Part shown: positions 42,917 through 50,334 of the stretch, piece by piece
Position numbering within the stretch: position 1 is the stretch's first letter
How the letters are laid out: each line of letters opens with the position of its first letter
DNA from: Plantactinospora mayteni
GTDB taxonomy: Bacteria; Actinomycetota; Actinomycetes; Mycobacteriales; Micromonosporaceae
Assembly (NCBI RefSeq): GCF_016862935.1
Contig: NZ_BONX01000034.1
Span: 62,001-126,000, forward strand
Reading direction: 5' to 3'
DNA length: 64,000 nucleotides
The notes under the pieces: model-generated
Databases searched by the model: none
What the model was told of the DNA's origin: nothing
What the model saw: only the letters and a program-made list of their open reading frames with translations
Program-made: the position numbers and the translations under genes

Positions 42917-43089
42917 CCCGGACCGTGCTGCTGCACCTGCTCGACGGCGACGGCCGGCCGCTCGGCGTGCTGCCCGGATACGACGTCCCGGCGCCCTGGT
43001 GGCAGGAGGTCGCCGACGTGGTGGCCGGCGCCCGCGCGCACTACGGCCCTGGACCGGGCGGCCCGAACGGACTGAGCCGGCGGAGGTGA
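42913..43089 (+). CDS. Short coupled ORF, possible gene fragment
   Basis: A 58-residue frame whose GTG overlaps the alc stop by 4 bp (GTGA), the same coupling used throughout the operon. It begins [20 protein letters not shown] then PWWQEVADVVAGAR, which looks like the start of a larger globular protein, possibly an aminoglycoside-phosphotransferase-like protein (from memory, weak). It ends after a Gly/Pro-rich tail (YGPGPGGPNGLSRRR). Either a small protein or the remnant of a longer last operon gene. Confidence 0.45.
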   Translation: MTRTVLLHLLDGDGRPLGVLPGYDVPAPWWQEVADVVAGARAHYGPGPGGPNGLSRRR

Positions 43090-43177
43090 CTGTCGACTAT
43101 CCGTCTTGCCTGCGCTTGTCTGCACCCGGGGCCGGTCGTAGCGTCGCGGCTATCCCGCCGACGCGACAGGAGTCCTG

Positions 43178-43840
43178 TTGAGCGAGCCTGTTCCGCCGTT
43201 ACTCGTCGTGCACTGCCGGATGCTGCACTTCGGTTGGGTGCCGGCGGATCCGGAGGCGGTGGCGGCGATGGTGCCGCCGGGCCTGCGACTGCCGGCGAAC
43301 CGGCAGGTCTTCCTCCAGCAGTACGTGGTGGACGATGCGGCCCAGACCTCCGGGCTGGACAGCTACTCGGCGACCGGACTCGGCCCCGATCTCGACCTGG
43401 CCGACTCGGGCCGGGCCCGCTGGTACGCCCAGCACCTGAGTTCGAGCCCGCTCACCCGGGCCCAGGCGGCGGTACGTGGCGTGCCGGCCGGCACCGGCCG
43501 GACCACGATCGAGATCACCGGACAGGCGCTGGTGGCGGTGACCGAGGCCGACGGTGTGGGGCTGATCCGCACCACCGCCCGGATCGGCCGCAACGTCACC
43601 CGGGTCTACCGGGGACACGTCCGCTACCTCAGCCGGCTCGGCAGCCAGCTCACCGGCGCCACCTGCCCGTATGTCTTCGAGCCGGTCACACCCTTCGAGA
43701 TCGAGTCGGTGGAGTTCCTCGCGCCGGATCATCCCGTCTTCGCGCTCCGGCCGGCCAACCCGTTGGAGTTGCTGTGGGGCTTCTACTCGCCACGCTCGTC
43801 GTTCGCGCTGCCGGGCAGCGAGGGCTGGGTCCGGTACTGA
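43178..43840 (+). CDS. Uncharacterised protein, 220 residues
   Basis: TTG start at 43178 preceded by ACAGGAG. The protein begins VPPLLVVHCRMLHFGWVPADP and has AVAAMVPPGLRLPANRQVFLQQYVVDD, TIEITGQALVAVTEADGVGL and YLSRLGSQLTGATCPYVF. The overall beta-rich pattern recalls the acetoacetate-decarboxylase-like or DUF2071 superfamily, but I do not recognise a defined family and give no function. No signal peptide. Codon use is normal for the genome. It is 40 bp upstream of the PIMT-like gene and may be co-transcribed. Confidence 0.75.
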   Translation: MSEPVPPLLVVHCRMLHFGWVPADPEAVAAMVPPGLRLPANRQVFLQQYVVDDAAQTSGLDSYSATGLGPDLDLADSGRARWYAQHLSSSPLTRAQAAVRGVPAGTGRTTIEITGQALVAVTEADGVGLIRTTARIGRNVTRVYRGHVRYLSRLGSQLTGATCPYVFEPVTPFEIESVEFLAPDHPVFALRPANPLELLWGFYSPRSSFALPGSEGWVRY

Positions 43841-43880
43841 GTCCGTCCGGACCGGCGGCAGCCGTCGTGGCGGGTCGGTC

Positions 43881-45002
43881 GTGACGTCGGCGGACGAGCT
43901 GCGCTCCCGGTACGTCGAGGAACTGCGCCGGGACGGCCTGCTCGGCGGTGACGACCTGGTCCGGGCGTTCGGCATGGTGCCCCGGGAGGAGTTCGTGGCG
44001 AGCGGTTTCGACGGCGGCGACGGGCGCTGGATCGGGCCGGACGATCCCGACTTCCTCTCCCTCGTCTACCGGAACCATCCGCTGGTGACCAAGGTCGCCG
44101 ACGGGGTACCGGTCAGCTCGTCGAGCCAGCCGTCGCTGATGGCAGCCATGATCGAGTCACTGGAGCTGCGCCCCGGCAGCCGGGTACTGGAGATCGGCGT
44201 CGGCACCGGCTACAACGCGGCCCTGATGGCGACCATGGGTGCCCGGGTGACCACGATGGACATCGCGCCGGACGTGGTCGAGCGGGCCGAGGTCGCGCTG
44301 CGCCGAGTCGGGCTGGCCGGCGCCGTCGACGTACGCCTCGGCGACGGCTACCTCGGCGTGCCGGCGGACGCCGGGTACGACCGAGTGGTGGTCACGGTCG
44401 GGGTGACCGGGGTGTCGCCGCGCTGGCTGGACCAGCTCACACCGGACGGTTACCTGCTCGCCCCGGTCGAACACGCCGGGAACCACCCGGTGCTGCGGAT
44501 CCGGCCGGGCGGGCCGGGGATGGCCGAGGCGCGCGGCGAGCTGCGCGCCGGGTTCATGTCCGCGGCCGGGCCGTTGGCGGCCCGTTATCCGGGAGCCCAT
44601 CCGGCGCCCCGCCGGACCGGTGCGCTGCCGCCGCCGACCGTACGGCATCCGCACCGCTGGCATCCACCGCTGGACGTCTTCCGCTACCACGACCTGTGGT
44701 TCGCGGTCGGAGCCTGGGACCGGCGGACCACCTTCGCGGCGGGACCGGCCGGCGGCTGGGGCGGCCCCGGTGGCTGCACCCTGCTGGACGAGCTGCACGG
44801 CGGCGGGGCGGGTCTGCTCGCCGACGGCTCGGTACAGGCGGCCGGCCCGTCCGCCGCCCGGTACGCCGCCGACGTACTCGCCCTGCGGGACCGCTGGGTG
44901 GCCCGGGGCGAGCCGCTGATCTCCGACTGGACGGCCCGGCTGGTACCGGCCGGCGACCCCGACCAGCCGATCCTGGTGCCGTCCGGCTGGATCCAGCGTT
45001 AG
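43881..45002 (+). CDS. PIMT-like SAM-dependent methyltransferase
   Basis: A 373-residue protein. The first 230 residues match the protein-L-isoaspartate O-methyltransferase fold: AFGMVPREEFVASGF, SSSSQPSLMAAMIESLELRP, VLEIGVGTGYNAALMATMG (SAM site) and YDRVVVTVGVTGVSPRWLDQL. The C-terminal 140 residues are an extra domain not in classical PIMT. Actinobacterial PIMT-like proteins act in protein repair or, in some clusters, on peptide natural products; no precursor peptide was seen here. GTG start. Confidence 0.85.
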   Translation: MTSADELRSRYVEELRRDGLLGGDDLVRAFGMVPREEFVASGFDGGDGRWIGPDDPDFLSLVYRNHPLVTKVADGVPVSSSSQPSLMAAMIESLELRPGSRVLEIGVGTGYNAALMATMGARVTTMDIAPDVVERAEVALRRVGLAGAVDVRLGDGYLGVPADAGYDRVVVTVGVTGVSPRWLDQLTPDGYLLAPVEHAGNHPVLRIRPGGPGMAEARGELRAGFMSAAGPLAARYPGAHPAPRRTGALPPPTVRHPHRWHPPLDVFRYHDLWFAVGAWDRRTTFAAGPAGGWGGPGGCTLLDELHGGGAGLLADGSVQAAGPSAARYAADVLALRDRWVARGEPLISDWTARLVPAGDPDQPILVPSGWIQR

Positions 45003-45417
45003 AAACCTCGCACGCCGCTCGCCCGGTCGGGCCTCCCCTCCGGCCCGTCTCCCTCCCCCAGTAGTCCGGTCCGTCTCCCTCCCGGTAGTCCGGTTTTGGC
45101 ACGGCCGTCCCACCGGCACCGGTGGTCGGGGTGGGGCAGGCTACCTCGGAATCGGGCCGCGCTGCCGGGTTTCCGATCGGCCAGAGTGGCAACTCCGATG
45201 TCGGGTTGCCCCCGATCGCGCGCGACGGTGCGGGCTGTGCTTCCACACGGCCTCCGGGCAGCCCGGGCGCCCAGGCGGGGTGCCCAGGTGGGGACGACCG
45301 GCGGCCGTACCAGCGGGAGGCGCCGGGAAACCGGTCAGTCGGCGGCAGGTCGTCGGAGCCGGTACGGCGGTGGTCGTCCTGCCCGTCCAGAGCAGGTGAC
45401 GACCAGGGGAGGACAGC
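45003..45417. other. Gene-free region upstream of small membrane protein
   Basis: A pyrimidine-rich direct repeat lies at about 45041-45094 (CCGTCTCCCTCCC...AGTAGTCCGGT twice). I saw no convincing gene or terminator. It should contain the promoter of the 44-residue protein. Confidence 0.5.
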
Positions 45418-45552
45418 ATGTCCAGCGAGATCATGGACGTTGAGCGGGATCGACCGGACCGGGCGGCGGTGGAGAGCGAGCGTGGTGCCCTCGTCGCGGT
45501 GTTGGTGATGGTCCTGCTCGGCGTGGCCGGCATCTTCGCCGTCTCCACGTGA
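45418..45552 (+). CDS. Small single-pass membrane protein, 44 residues
   Basis: ATG at 45418 with GGGGAGGA 5 bases upstream. The product starts MSSEIMDVERDRPDRAAVES and ends in one hydrophobic helix (ALVAVLVMVLLGVAGIFAV). Codon use is regular for the genome. Its stop is 18 bp before copy B of the 92-bp element. Function unknown. Confidence 0.65.
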   Translation: MSSEIMDVERDRPDRAAVESERGALVAVLVMVLLGVAGIFAVST

Positions 45553-45889
45553 TGGTGTCCGATCTCCCACCGAACCTTTCCGGACCTCAGCAGCGCGGCG
45601 CGTGCGCCCCGTCTGCCACCTGCGGCGACCACCGACCGCAGGGGGAGGTTGGGAAGGGTTCGCTGACGGGACCCGCCGGCCAGCCCGGCTGGCGGGTCCG
45701 CCACTGCCCGTCCGCGAGCGGTCCGCCTCGTCCCGTCCGGTCATGAGCGGTCCGACACGCGCCCGTTCACGAGCGGGCCGCGACGTCCCGTCCGATCACG
45801 ACCGGGGGCCGCCCACGCCCAGTTCGGTCAGGAGCGTGCCGCGATGTCCCGTCCGGGTCACGACCGGGGGCCGCTTACGTCGCGTTCGG
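45553..45889. other. Intergenic region with element B and a 60-bp repeat
   Basis: No gene seen. It holds the 92-bp inverted-repeat element (45571-45662) and, from 45730, tandem repeats of 55-62 bp that run into the MFS gene. Confidence 0.8.
45571..45662 (+). repeat. 92-bp inverted-repeat element, copy B
   Basis: Arms CGAACCTTTCCGGACCT (45571-45587) and AGGTTGGGAAGGGTTCG (45646-45662); 14 of 17 positions pair. The core is again exactly 58 bp and ends GACCGCAGGGGG. It lies just after the 44-residue membrane-protein gene. Confidence 0.85.
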
Positions 45890-45918
45890 TCAGGAGCGGG
45901 TCGCCACGTCCCGCTCCG
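45730..45918. repeat. Tandem repeat of about 60 bp entering the MFS gene
   Basis: GTCCCGTCCG starts units at 45730, 45785 and 45846, with GTCCCGCTCCG at 45908 (spacings 55, 61 and 62). The second and third units share GTTCGGTCAGGAGCG and TCACGACCGGGGGCCGC. The MFS stop codon (45890-45892) lies inside the third unit, so the repeat supplies the protein's last residues. Confidence 0.85.
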
Positions 45919-47416
45919 GGGCGGTGCCGGCCCCGGCGTCCGGCCGGGTGCGCCCGACCGGGCCCGGGTCGTCCGGCGGCGGGTCCAGGCTTTGTGAGGC
46001 ACCGGAGCCGGAGCCCGCTTCGACTCCACCGAGCCCAGTTCGCTGACCGGTTTGCTGACCGGCGGCTCGGGCCGACCGGAGCGCGACCAGCCCGACGCCG
46101 AGGCAGAGTACGGCGGCGACGACCAGTGGCAGCCGGTGCTCCGGCAGGACCAGGGCCGCACCCACCGGAGTGGCGATCGCCACCGGGGCGAAGAGCAGGG
46201 TGTTGGCGCTGCCCGACACCCGCCCGAGCAGCGCCTCGGGAGTCCGGGACTGCACCGCCGTCACGGCGGCCACCAGGGTCCAGGGCAGGCCGACCCCGAC
46301 CACCACCGAGCATGCCACCGCCGCCGGAGACCATGGCACAACCCGGCCGAGCGTGCCGAGCGCGAAGAGGGCGGCGCCGAGCGCGCCGACCACGAGGCTT
46401 CCCCGGGTACGCAGCAGCCGGCCGACGATCAGGCCGCCGAGCAGCGATCCGGCGCCCTGCCCCGAGGAGAGCACCCCGATGAACTCGGCGGGCTGGTGCA
46501 GGTCCTCGGTGATGACGGCGTAGACGGCGGCGGTGGTCAGTCCGGACATCGCGATGGTGACCGATCCGATCAGGACGGACGTGCGCAGTTCGGGATGCCG
46601 CCACAGGAAGGCGAAACCGGCCGGGATGCGCAGGCGCCCGCCCCACTTCCGTCCGGCGCGCTCGATCGGCTCCGTTTCCGAGGGCCCGGCCGTCGGGCAG
46701 CCGGCACCGGCCGAGGCCCGGCCGTGGTCGGCCGAGGTGTGCCGGTTGCCTTCGGACCGGTCCGGTGCCGGCGGGTGCTGCGGACGGCGTTCGGCTTGAC
46801 GCCGGGCAACCGGTGATCGTCCCGCCGGCCGATCCGGTTGTGGTCGGATCCGGAGCAGGGTGTAGAGACCGGCGGCCAGGGCCAGTGCGGCGGCGGTGAG
46901 CGCGGCCACCGGATATCCGCCCTGCCAGGCGAAGAGTCCCGCCCCGACCAGTGGGGCGACCAGCTTCACGCCTTCCTGTGCGCTCGTCCGCAACCCGTTG
47001 ACCCCGCCCAGCGCGGCGGCGGGGAGGGCGGCGGGCAGCAGGGCGTTCTCGGCGGCGTCGACCAGGACGAGGCTGGTGCCGTAACCGACCATCACGGCGT
47101 AGACGAGCCAGACCTGGGCGTCGGTACGCACAGCCAGCAGCGACAGTACGGCCACGGCGGTGAGCAGGTGGGTCCAGACGATCAGCCGCCTGCGGGGCAG
47201 CCGGTCCACGAGCGCGCCGAGGGCCGGGCCGAGCAGTGTCGGGGCGAAGAGGCAGAGGCCGGTGAGCGCGGCCAGGCTGCTGGAGCCGGAGAGGTCGAGT
47301 ACCCACACCCCGGCGGCCACGTTCAGCGCGGTACCGCCGAATCCGGAGATCAGCGAGATCCCGACGAAGAGCAGGGTGTTGCGCTTCTCCGCGCCGCGCC
47401 ATCGTTCCGGACGCAC
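45890..47416 (-). CDS. MFS transporter with repeat-derived C-terminus
   Basis: A 508-residue transporter with about 12 transmembrane helices. The N-half includes LFVGISLISGFGGTALNVAA, PALGALVDRLPRRRLIVWTH (the loop 2-3 MFS motif) and ALAAGLYTLLRI. A long hydrophilic loop of about 70 residues separates the halves. The C-terminal 60 residues are Pro/Gly/Ser-rich, and the last few residues are encoded by a 60-bp tandem repeat. The family includes many macrolide and drug exporters; substrate is unknown. A 6-5-6 inverted repeat (47436-47452) upstream is a candidate operator. Confidence 0.88.
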   Translation of the reverse strand: MRPERWRGAEKRNTLLFVGISLISGFGGTALNVAAGVWVLDLSGSSSLAALTGLCLFAPTLLGPALGALVDRLPRRRLIVWTHLLTAVAVLSLLAVRTDAQVWLVYAVMVGYGTSLVLVDAAENALLPAALPAAALGGVNGLRTSAQEGVKLVAPLVGAGLFAWQGGYPVAALTAAALALAAGLYTLLRIRPQPDRPAGRSPVARRQAERRPQHPPAPDRSEGNRHTSADHGRASAGAGCPTAGPSETEPIERAGRKWGGRLRIPAGFAFLWRHPELRTSVLIGSVTIAMSGLTTAAVYAVITEDLHQPAEFIGVLSSGQGAGSLLGGLIVGRLLRTRGSLVVGALGAALFALGTLGRVVPWSPAAVACSVVVGVGLPWTLVAAVTAVQSRTPEALLGRVSGSANTLLFAPVAIATPVGAALVLPEHRLPLVVAAVLCLGVGLVALRSARAAGQQTGQRTGLGGVEAGSGSGASQSLDPPPDDPGPVGRTRPDAGAGTAPERDVATRS

Positions 47417-47435
47417 GTTCCGACCTCCGAGGGGT

Positions 47436-47452
47436 TGAGTCGATAGGACTCA
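47436..47452. promoter_or_regulatory. Inverted repeat upstream of the MFS gene
   Basis: TGAGTC-GATAG-GACTCA, a perfect 6-bp inverted repeat with a 5-base spacer 19 bp before the MFS ATG (47416). It could bind a dimeric repressor controlling the exporter. Also 40 bp past the HTH gene's stop. Confidence 0.45.
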
Positions 47453-47491
47453 CATCCTCGGTTGCCCCGTCATCGCATGTCAACCAGAACT

Positions 47492-48271
47492 TCAGTCGGG
47501 CTGACTCAACTCGTGGCCGGCGTTCCTGTGCTTGGCCGGCTGGGCGGTTGTGGGGGCGGCTTGGTCGAGGGCCCGGCGGAGCCGGTCCAGTGCGTCCGGC
47601 AGCGCCCCGCGGAACTGCTCGGCCGGGACCTCGTCGAGGTCGTCGACGGCCTGGATGGCCAGTGCGTACAGGGCGCCGGGATCGGCCGAGCCGGCCAGCC
47701 CGAGGGTGGTACGCGCGAGTCGCGCCCGAGGATGCCAGTCGTCCCGGTCCGGTTCCGCACCCAGTTGCCGGTGTACGGCGACCACCGCCGCCCGAAGTCG
47801 GGTGATCGCCACTCCATAGGCATTGTCAACAAACTGTTGACGCTTACGATCGCTGCGTACCCGGGCCGGGTCGCGGCTCGCCGCACCCGAGAGCCGTACC
47901 CAGCGCTGTTCGGCCGCCTGCCGGCTGGCCAGTCCCAGCGCGGTGGCGATCTGCGCCCAACTCGCCCGCCGCTCCCGGGCCGCCTCCACGAGCTGGCGCT
48001 CCGCCTCGTCCAGCCCGGCCCGCAACCCGCCGAGCAGCCGTAACGCGGCCAGCGGCTCGGGCTGCCCGGGATCGGTCCCGGAGGGCTGGGTGAGCCGGTC
48101 CAGCCGGGCGGCGGAGGCGGCTGCCAGTACGGCCGCGTGTGCGGCGAGCCGTCGCCCGGCCTCGTCCGACGGCCAGGTCGTCGGCGGGTCGGCCCGGTGG
48201 TGTCCGCTGGTCGAGGGCTGCGGCGAGGTCTCGCCGGGCAACTCGTCGCCGGATCGGTTCTCGGATCGCAT
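47492..48271 (-). CDS. HTH DNA-binding protein, probable autoregulator
   Basis: From the ATG at 48271 (MRSENRSGDE) this is a 259-residue cytoplasmic protein. After a disordered Ser/Pro start, a helical domain contains LVEAARERRASWAQIATAL and GLASRQAAEQRWVRLSG, a helix-turn-helix in which ASRQAAEQRW is the recognition helix. The C-terminal half (from about 145) is all-helical. Actinobacterial proteins of this type are annotated only as HTH-domain proteins. A GTCAACA-N3-CGTTGAC palindrome at 48303-48319 sits at the promoter and a second (47825-47841) inside the gene. An alternative ATG at 48331 would place the first palindrome inside the coding region. Confidence 0.8.
   Translation of the reverse strand: MRSENRSGDELPGETSPQPSTSGHHRADPPTTWPSDEAGRRLAAHAAVLAAASAARLDRLTQPSGTDPGQPEPLAALRLLGGLRAGLDEAERQLVEAARERRASWAQIATALGLASRQAAEQRWVRLSGAASRDPARVRSDRKRQQFVDNAYGVAITRLRAAVVAVHRQLGAEPDRDDWHPRARLARTTLGLAGSADPGALYALAIQAVDDLDEVPAEQFRGALPDALDRLRRALDQAAPTTAQPAKHRNAGHELSQPD
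47825..47841. promoter_or_regulatory. 17-bp palindrome inside the HTH gene
   Basis: GTCAACA-AAC-TGTTGAC: 7-bp arms, 3-base spacer. It matches the promoter palindrome at 48303-48319 at 14 of 17 bases, and overlaps codons of QQFVDN. Confidence 0.6.
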
Positions 48272-48302
48272 CCGAGCATGATGTCGACCGACCGGACGCA
48301 GT

Positions 48303-48319
48303 GTCAACACATCGTTGAC
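48303..48319. promoter_or_regulatory. 17-bp palindrome at the HTH gene promoter
   Basis: GTCAACACATCGTTGAC: 6-bp arms with 5-base spacer, 32-48 bp upstream of the ATG at 48271. A natural position for a repressor site. Near-identical site at 47825-47841. Confidence 0.65.
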
Positions 48320-48356
48320 GTTCGCGCTCACGGTCTGGGTGATCGGGCTGCTGGGG

Positions 48357-48818
48357 TCACCCCTCCGGGGTCCACCGGGCGACGACCTCCGCGCCGTCGT
48401 CCTCGGTCTCGCCGGTCTCCCGGAAGCCGAGCGAGGCGTAGAGGTCGCGGGCGGCGGTGTTTCCGGGTGGATAGCTGAGGGCCACGTTCGGGCAGTCCGG
48501 CTCGGCGGCGAACCGCCGCTGTAGCTGGCGTACCGCGCTCCGGGCCACGCCGCTGCGCTGCGCCGAGGCGTCCACCAGCAGGCCGCCGATCCAGATGCTC
48601 CGATCGTCGTCGCGTCCCCACATCACGAAGCCGACCACCCGGCCCGACCTGGTGATCGCCAGCGGCTGCCAGACACCGCCGTACGCGCACTGGCACAGGT
48701 TGTAGACCACCGGCATCACCAGGTCGGCCTGGTCCGGCCGACCCTGGAGCCGGACGCAGTCCCGCCAGTTGTCGGCCGTCACCGGTTCGAGGCGCACCAT
48801 CGAGAGATCATCAGACAT
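48357..48818 (-). CDS. GNAT-family acetyltransferase (polyamine-type)
   Basis: A 153-residue acetyltransferase: LEPVTADNWRDCVRLQGRPD at the start, VVGFVMWGRDDDRSIWIGGL, the acetyl-CoA loop DASAQRSGVARSAVRQLQRRF and DLYASLGFRETGE at the C-terminus. The pattern is that of spermidine/spermine acetyltransferase-like GNATs (PaiA/BltD type). Start chosen at MSDDLSMVRLE (48818); an open upstream frame is Gly-rich. Divergent from the DUF1684 gene. Confidence 0.88.
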   Translation of the reverse strand: MSDDLSMVRLEPVTADNWRDCVRLQGRPDQADLVMPVVYNLCQCAYGGVWQPLAITRSGRVVGFVMWGRDDDRSIWIGGLLVDASAQRSGVARSAVRQLQRRFAAEPDCPNVALSYPPGNTAARDLYASLGFRETGETEDDGAEVVARWTPEG

Positions 48819-48958
48819 GCCCGCCATCCTGTCCCCCCACCCCCCACCGGGCCACCCGTTTCCTGCCGCATCAGTACGTGTGCTTCTGCTACCCCCAGAG
48901 GGGCAGTTGGAGCACACGTTGTCGCGGTGCCCACCCACCGACACCTAGGGTGGGTGGG

Positions 48959-49543
48959 GTGGAGGAACTGGAATTGGCGGACTGGCGTGAGCAGGTGACC
49001 CGGCTCTATCTGTCCGACCTCGACCTGGCCGGATTCCGGGCGGCCCGGGACGCCCTCTTCGCCGGGCATCCGCAGTCACCGATCCCGCTGACCGAGCGGG
49101 CCCGCTTCACCGGCCTGCGCTACTTTCCGGCCGAGCCGTCGGCCGTGGTCGACGTGCCGGTACGTCCGGCCAGCGGCATGCTGAGCATCGACACCGGCGG
49201 GCCGGACGGAGTGGTGCACTACCGCCGTTCGGGCATCGCCGAGACTCCGTGGGGTCCGCTGACCCTCTGGTGGATCGAGGCGTACGGCGGCGGGCTCTTC
49301 CTGCCGTTCCGGGACGGCACCGCCGGCCGGGAGACGTACGGTGGTGGGCGCTATCTCACCGACACGGTCAAGGGCACCTACGGCAGAGGGCTGACGGTGC
49401 TGCCCGGTGGCCGGCTACGGCTGGACTTCAACTACGCCTACAACGCCTCCTGCGCGTACGACGACAGGTGGGCCTGCCCGCTCGCGCCCGAGGAGAACCG
49501 GATCGCGGCACCGATCCGGGCCGGCGAGCGCGTCTACCACTGA
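48959..49543 (+). CDS. DUF1684 domain protein
   Basis: A 194-residue soluble protein with the DUF1684 hallmarks: LFLPFRDGTAGRETYGGGRY, LDFNYAYNASCAYDDRWACP, LAPEENRIAAPIRAGERVYH. GTG start at 48959 chosen by the family N-terminus (ELADWREQVTRLY); GTG at 48950 is possible. Function of the family is not established. Confidence 0.92.
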   Translation: MEELELADWREQVTRLYLSDLDLAGFRAARDALFAGHPQSPIPLTERARFTGLRYFPAEPSAVVDVPVRPASGMLSIDTGGPDGVVHYRRSGIAETPWGPLTLWWIEAYGGGLFLPFRDGTAGRETYGGGRYLTDTVKGTYGRGLTVLPGGRLRLDFNYAYNASCAYDDRWACPLAPEENRIAAPIRAGERVYH

Positions 49544-49606
49544 CTCGCCGACCCGGCCGGTACGCAGCCGTACCGCAGAGGGCTGGACAACGACTGTGCG
49601 GTCCCG

Positions 49607-50221
49607 TCAGCCGGTGGCGCCGGCCGGCCGCTGACCGCCCTGCCAGTTCATCCGGCCGATGAGTTGCCGCGCCTGGTCGGCGAAGGTCGCGTCGACGGTC
49701 ACCGCGTACTGGTTGGCCCGTAGGCTGCTCGCCGAGGTGAAATCGCGTCGGCCGCCGGTCATGGCGTGCGCGATGGCGCCGAAGATCGCGCCCCAGACGG
49801 CACCGATGGCGAGTCCCACCAGGATGACGGCCCACCAGTTGCCGACCGTGAAGATGCCGAAGAGCAGGCCGATGAAGAGCCCGAACCAGGCACCGGTGGC
49901 GGCACCGGCCAACGCGGCCCGGGCGGTCGTCATCCGGCCCAGTACCGTTTCGACCAGGGTGAGGTCGGTGCCGACGATGGCGGCGCGTTCGACCGGAAAC
50001 TGGTTGTCAGAAAGAAAGTCCACTGTGTACTGCGCCGATGGGTAGTCCGGGTACGAGGCGACGGTCACCGTGGACTGCTGCCCGGGTGCCGTACCACCGT
50101 CGCTGCTCGGCGCCCTGAACTGCTCGCCGGACGGCCCGGCAGGTAGGTTGTTGCCTCCGGCGATACCCGGCATACCAGGCATACCGGACCGCCAAGCCGC
50201 CGTCGGGTTCCTGGACATCAT
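49607..50221 (-). CDS. General-stress-protein 17M-like membrane protein
   Basis: A 204-residue protein. Residues 1-50 are Gly/Pro/Ser-rich; a GSP17M-type domain follows (TVASYPDYPSAQYTVDFLSD, FPVERAAIVGTDLTLVETVL), then a Gly-zipper hairpin of two membrane helices (ALAGAATGAWFGLFIGLLFG and WAVILVGLAIGAVWGAIFGA) and a C-terminal half-domain ending in VTVDATFADQARQLI. AAGGAGG lies 7 bases before the start. A SigF-type promoter (50270-50294) sits about 40 bp upstream, consistent with stress induction. Confidence 0.9.
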   Translation of the reverse strand: MMSRNPTAAWRSGMPGMPGIAGGNNLPAGPSGEQFRAPSSDGGTAPGQQSTVTVASYPDYPSAQYTVDFLSDNQFPVERAAIVGTDLTLVETVLGRMTTARAALAGAATGAWFGLFIGLLFGIFTVGNWWAVILVGLAIGAVWGAIFGAIAHAMTGGRRDFTSASSLRANQYAVTVDATFADQARQLIGRMNWQGGQRPAGATG

Positions 50222-50269
50222 GAATCAGCCTCCTTCGTCACGGCTCGATTCCCCGCCTGCCCCACTCGG

Positions 50270-50294
50270 TAACCCGGTCTGGCCGACGGTAAAC
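50270..50294 (-). promoter_or_regulatory. Candidate SigF/SigB-type promoter
   Basis: On the minus strand: GTTT (50291-50294), 15-base spacer, GGGTTA (50270-50275). Placed 49 bp before the general-stress-protein start. Confidence 0.65.
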
Positions 50295-50334
50295 GGACGG
50301 GCACTGATGTCCGGTTCCGAGGAGAGCCGGCGGG

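Noticed and set aside
43178-45002. RiPP (lanthipeptide or graspetide) locus suggested by the PIMT-like gene
   Set aside because: No precursor peptide, LanM/LanB or ATP-grasp gene is in the neighbourhood.
44554-45744. Minus-strand frame of 396 codons over 45003-45417
   Set aside because: Overlaps the PIMT-like gene in antisense and the small membrane-protein gene; no domain or RBS.
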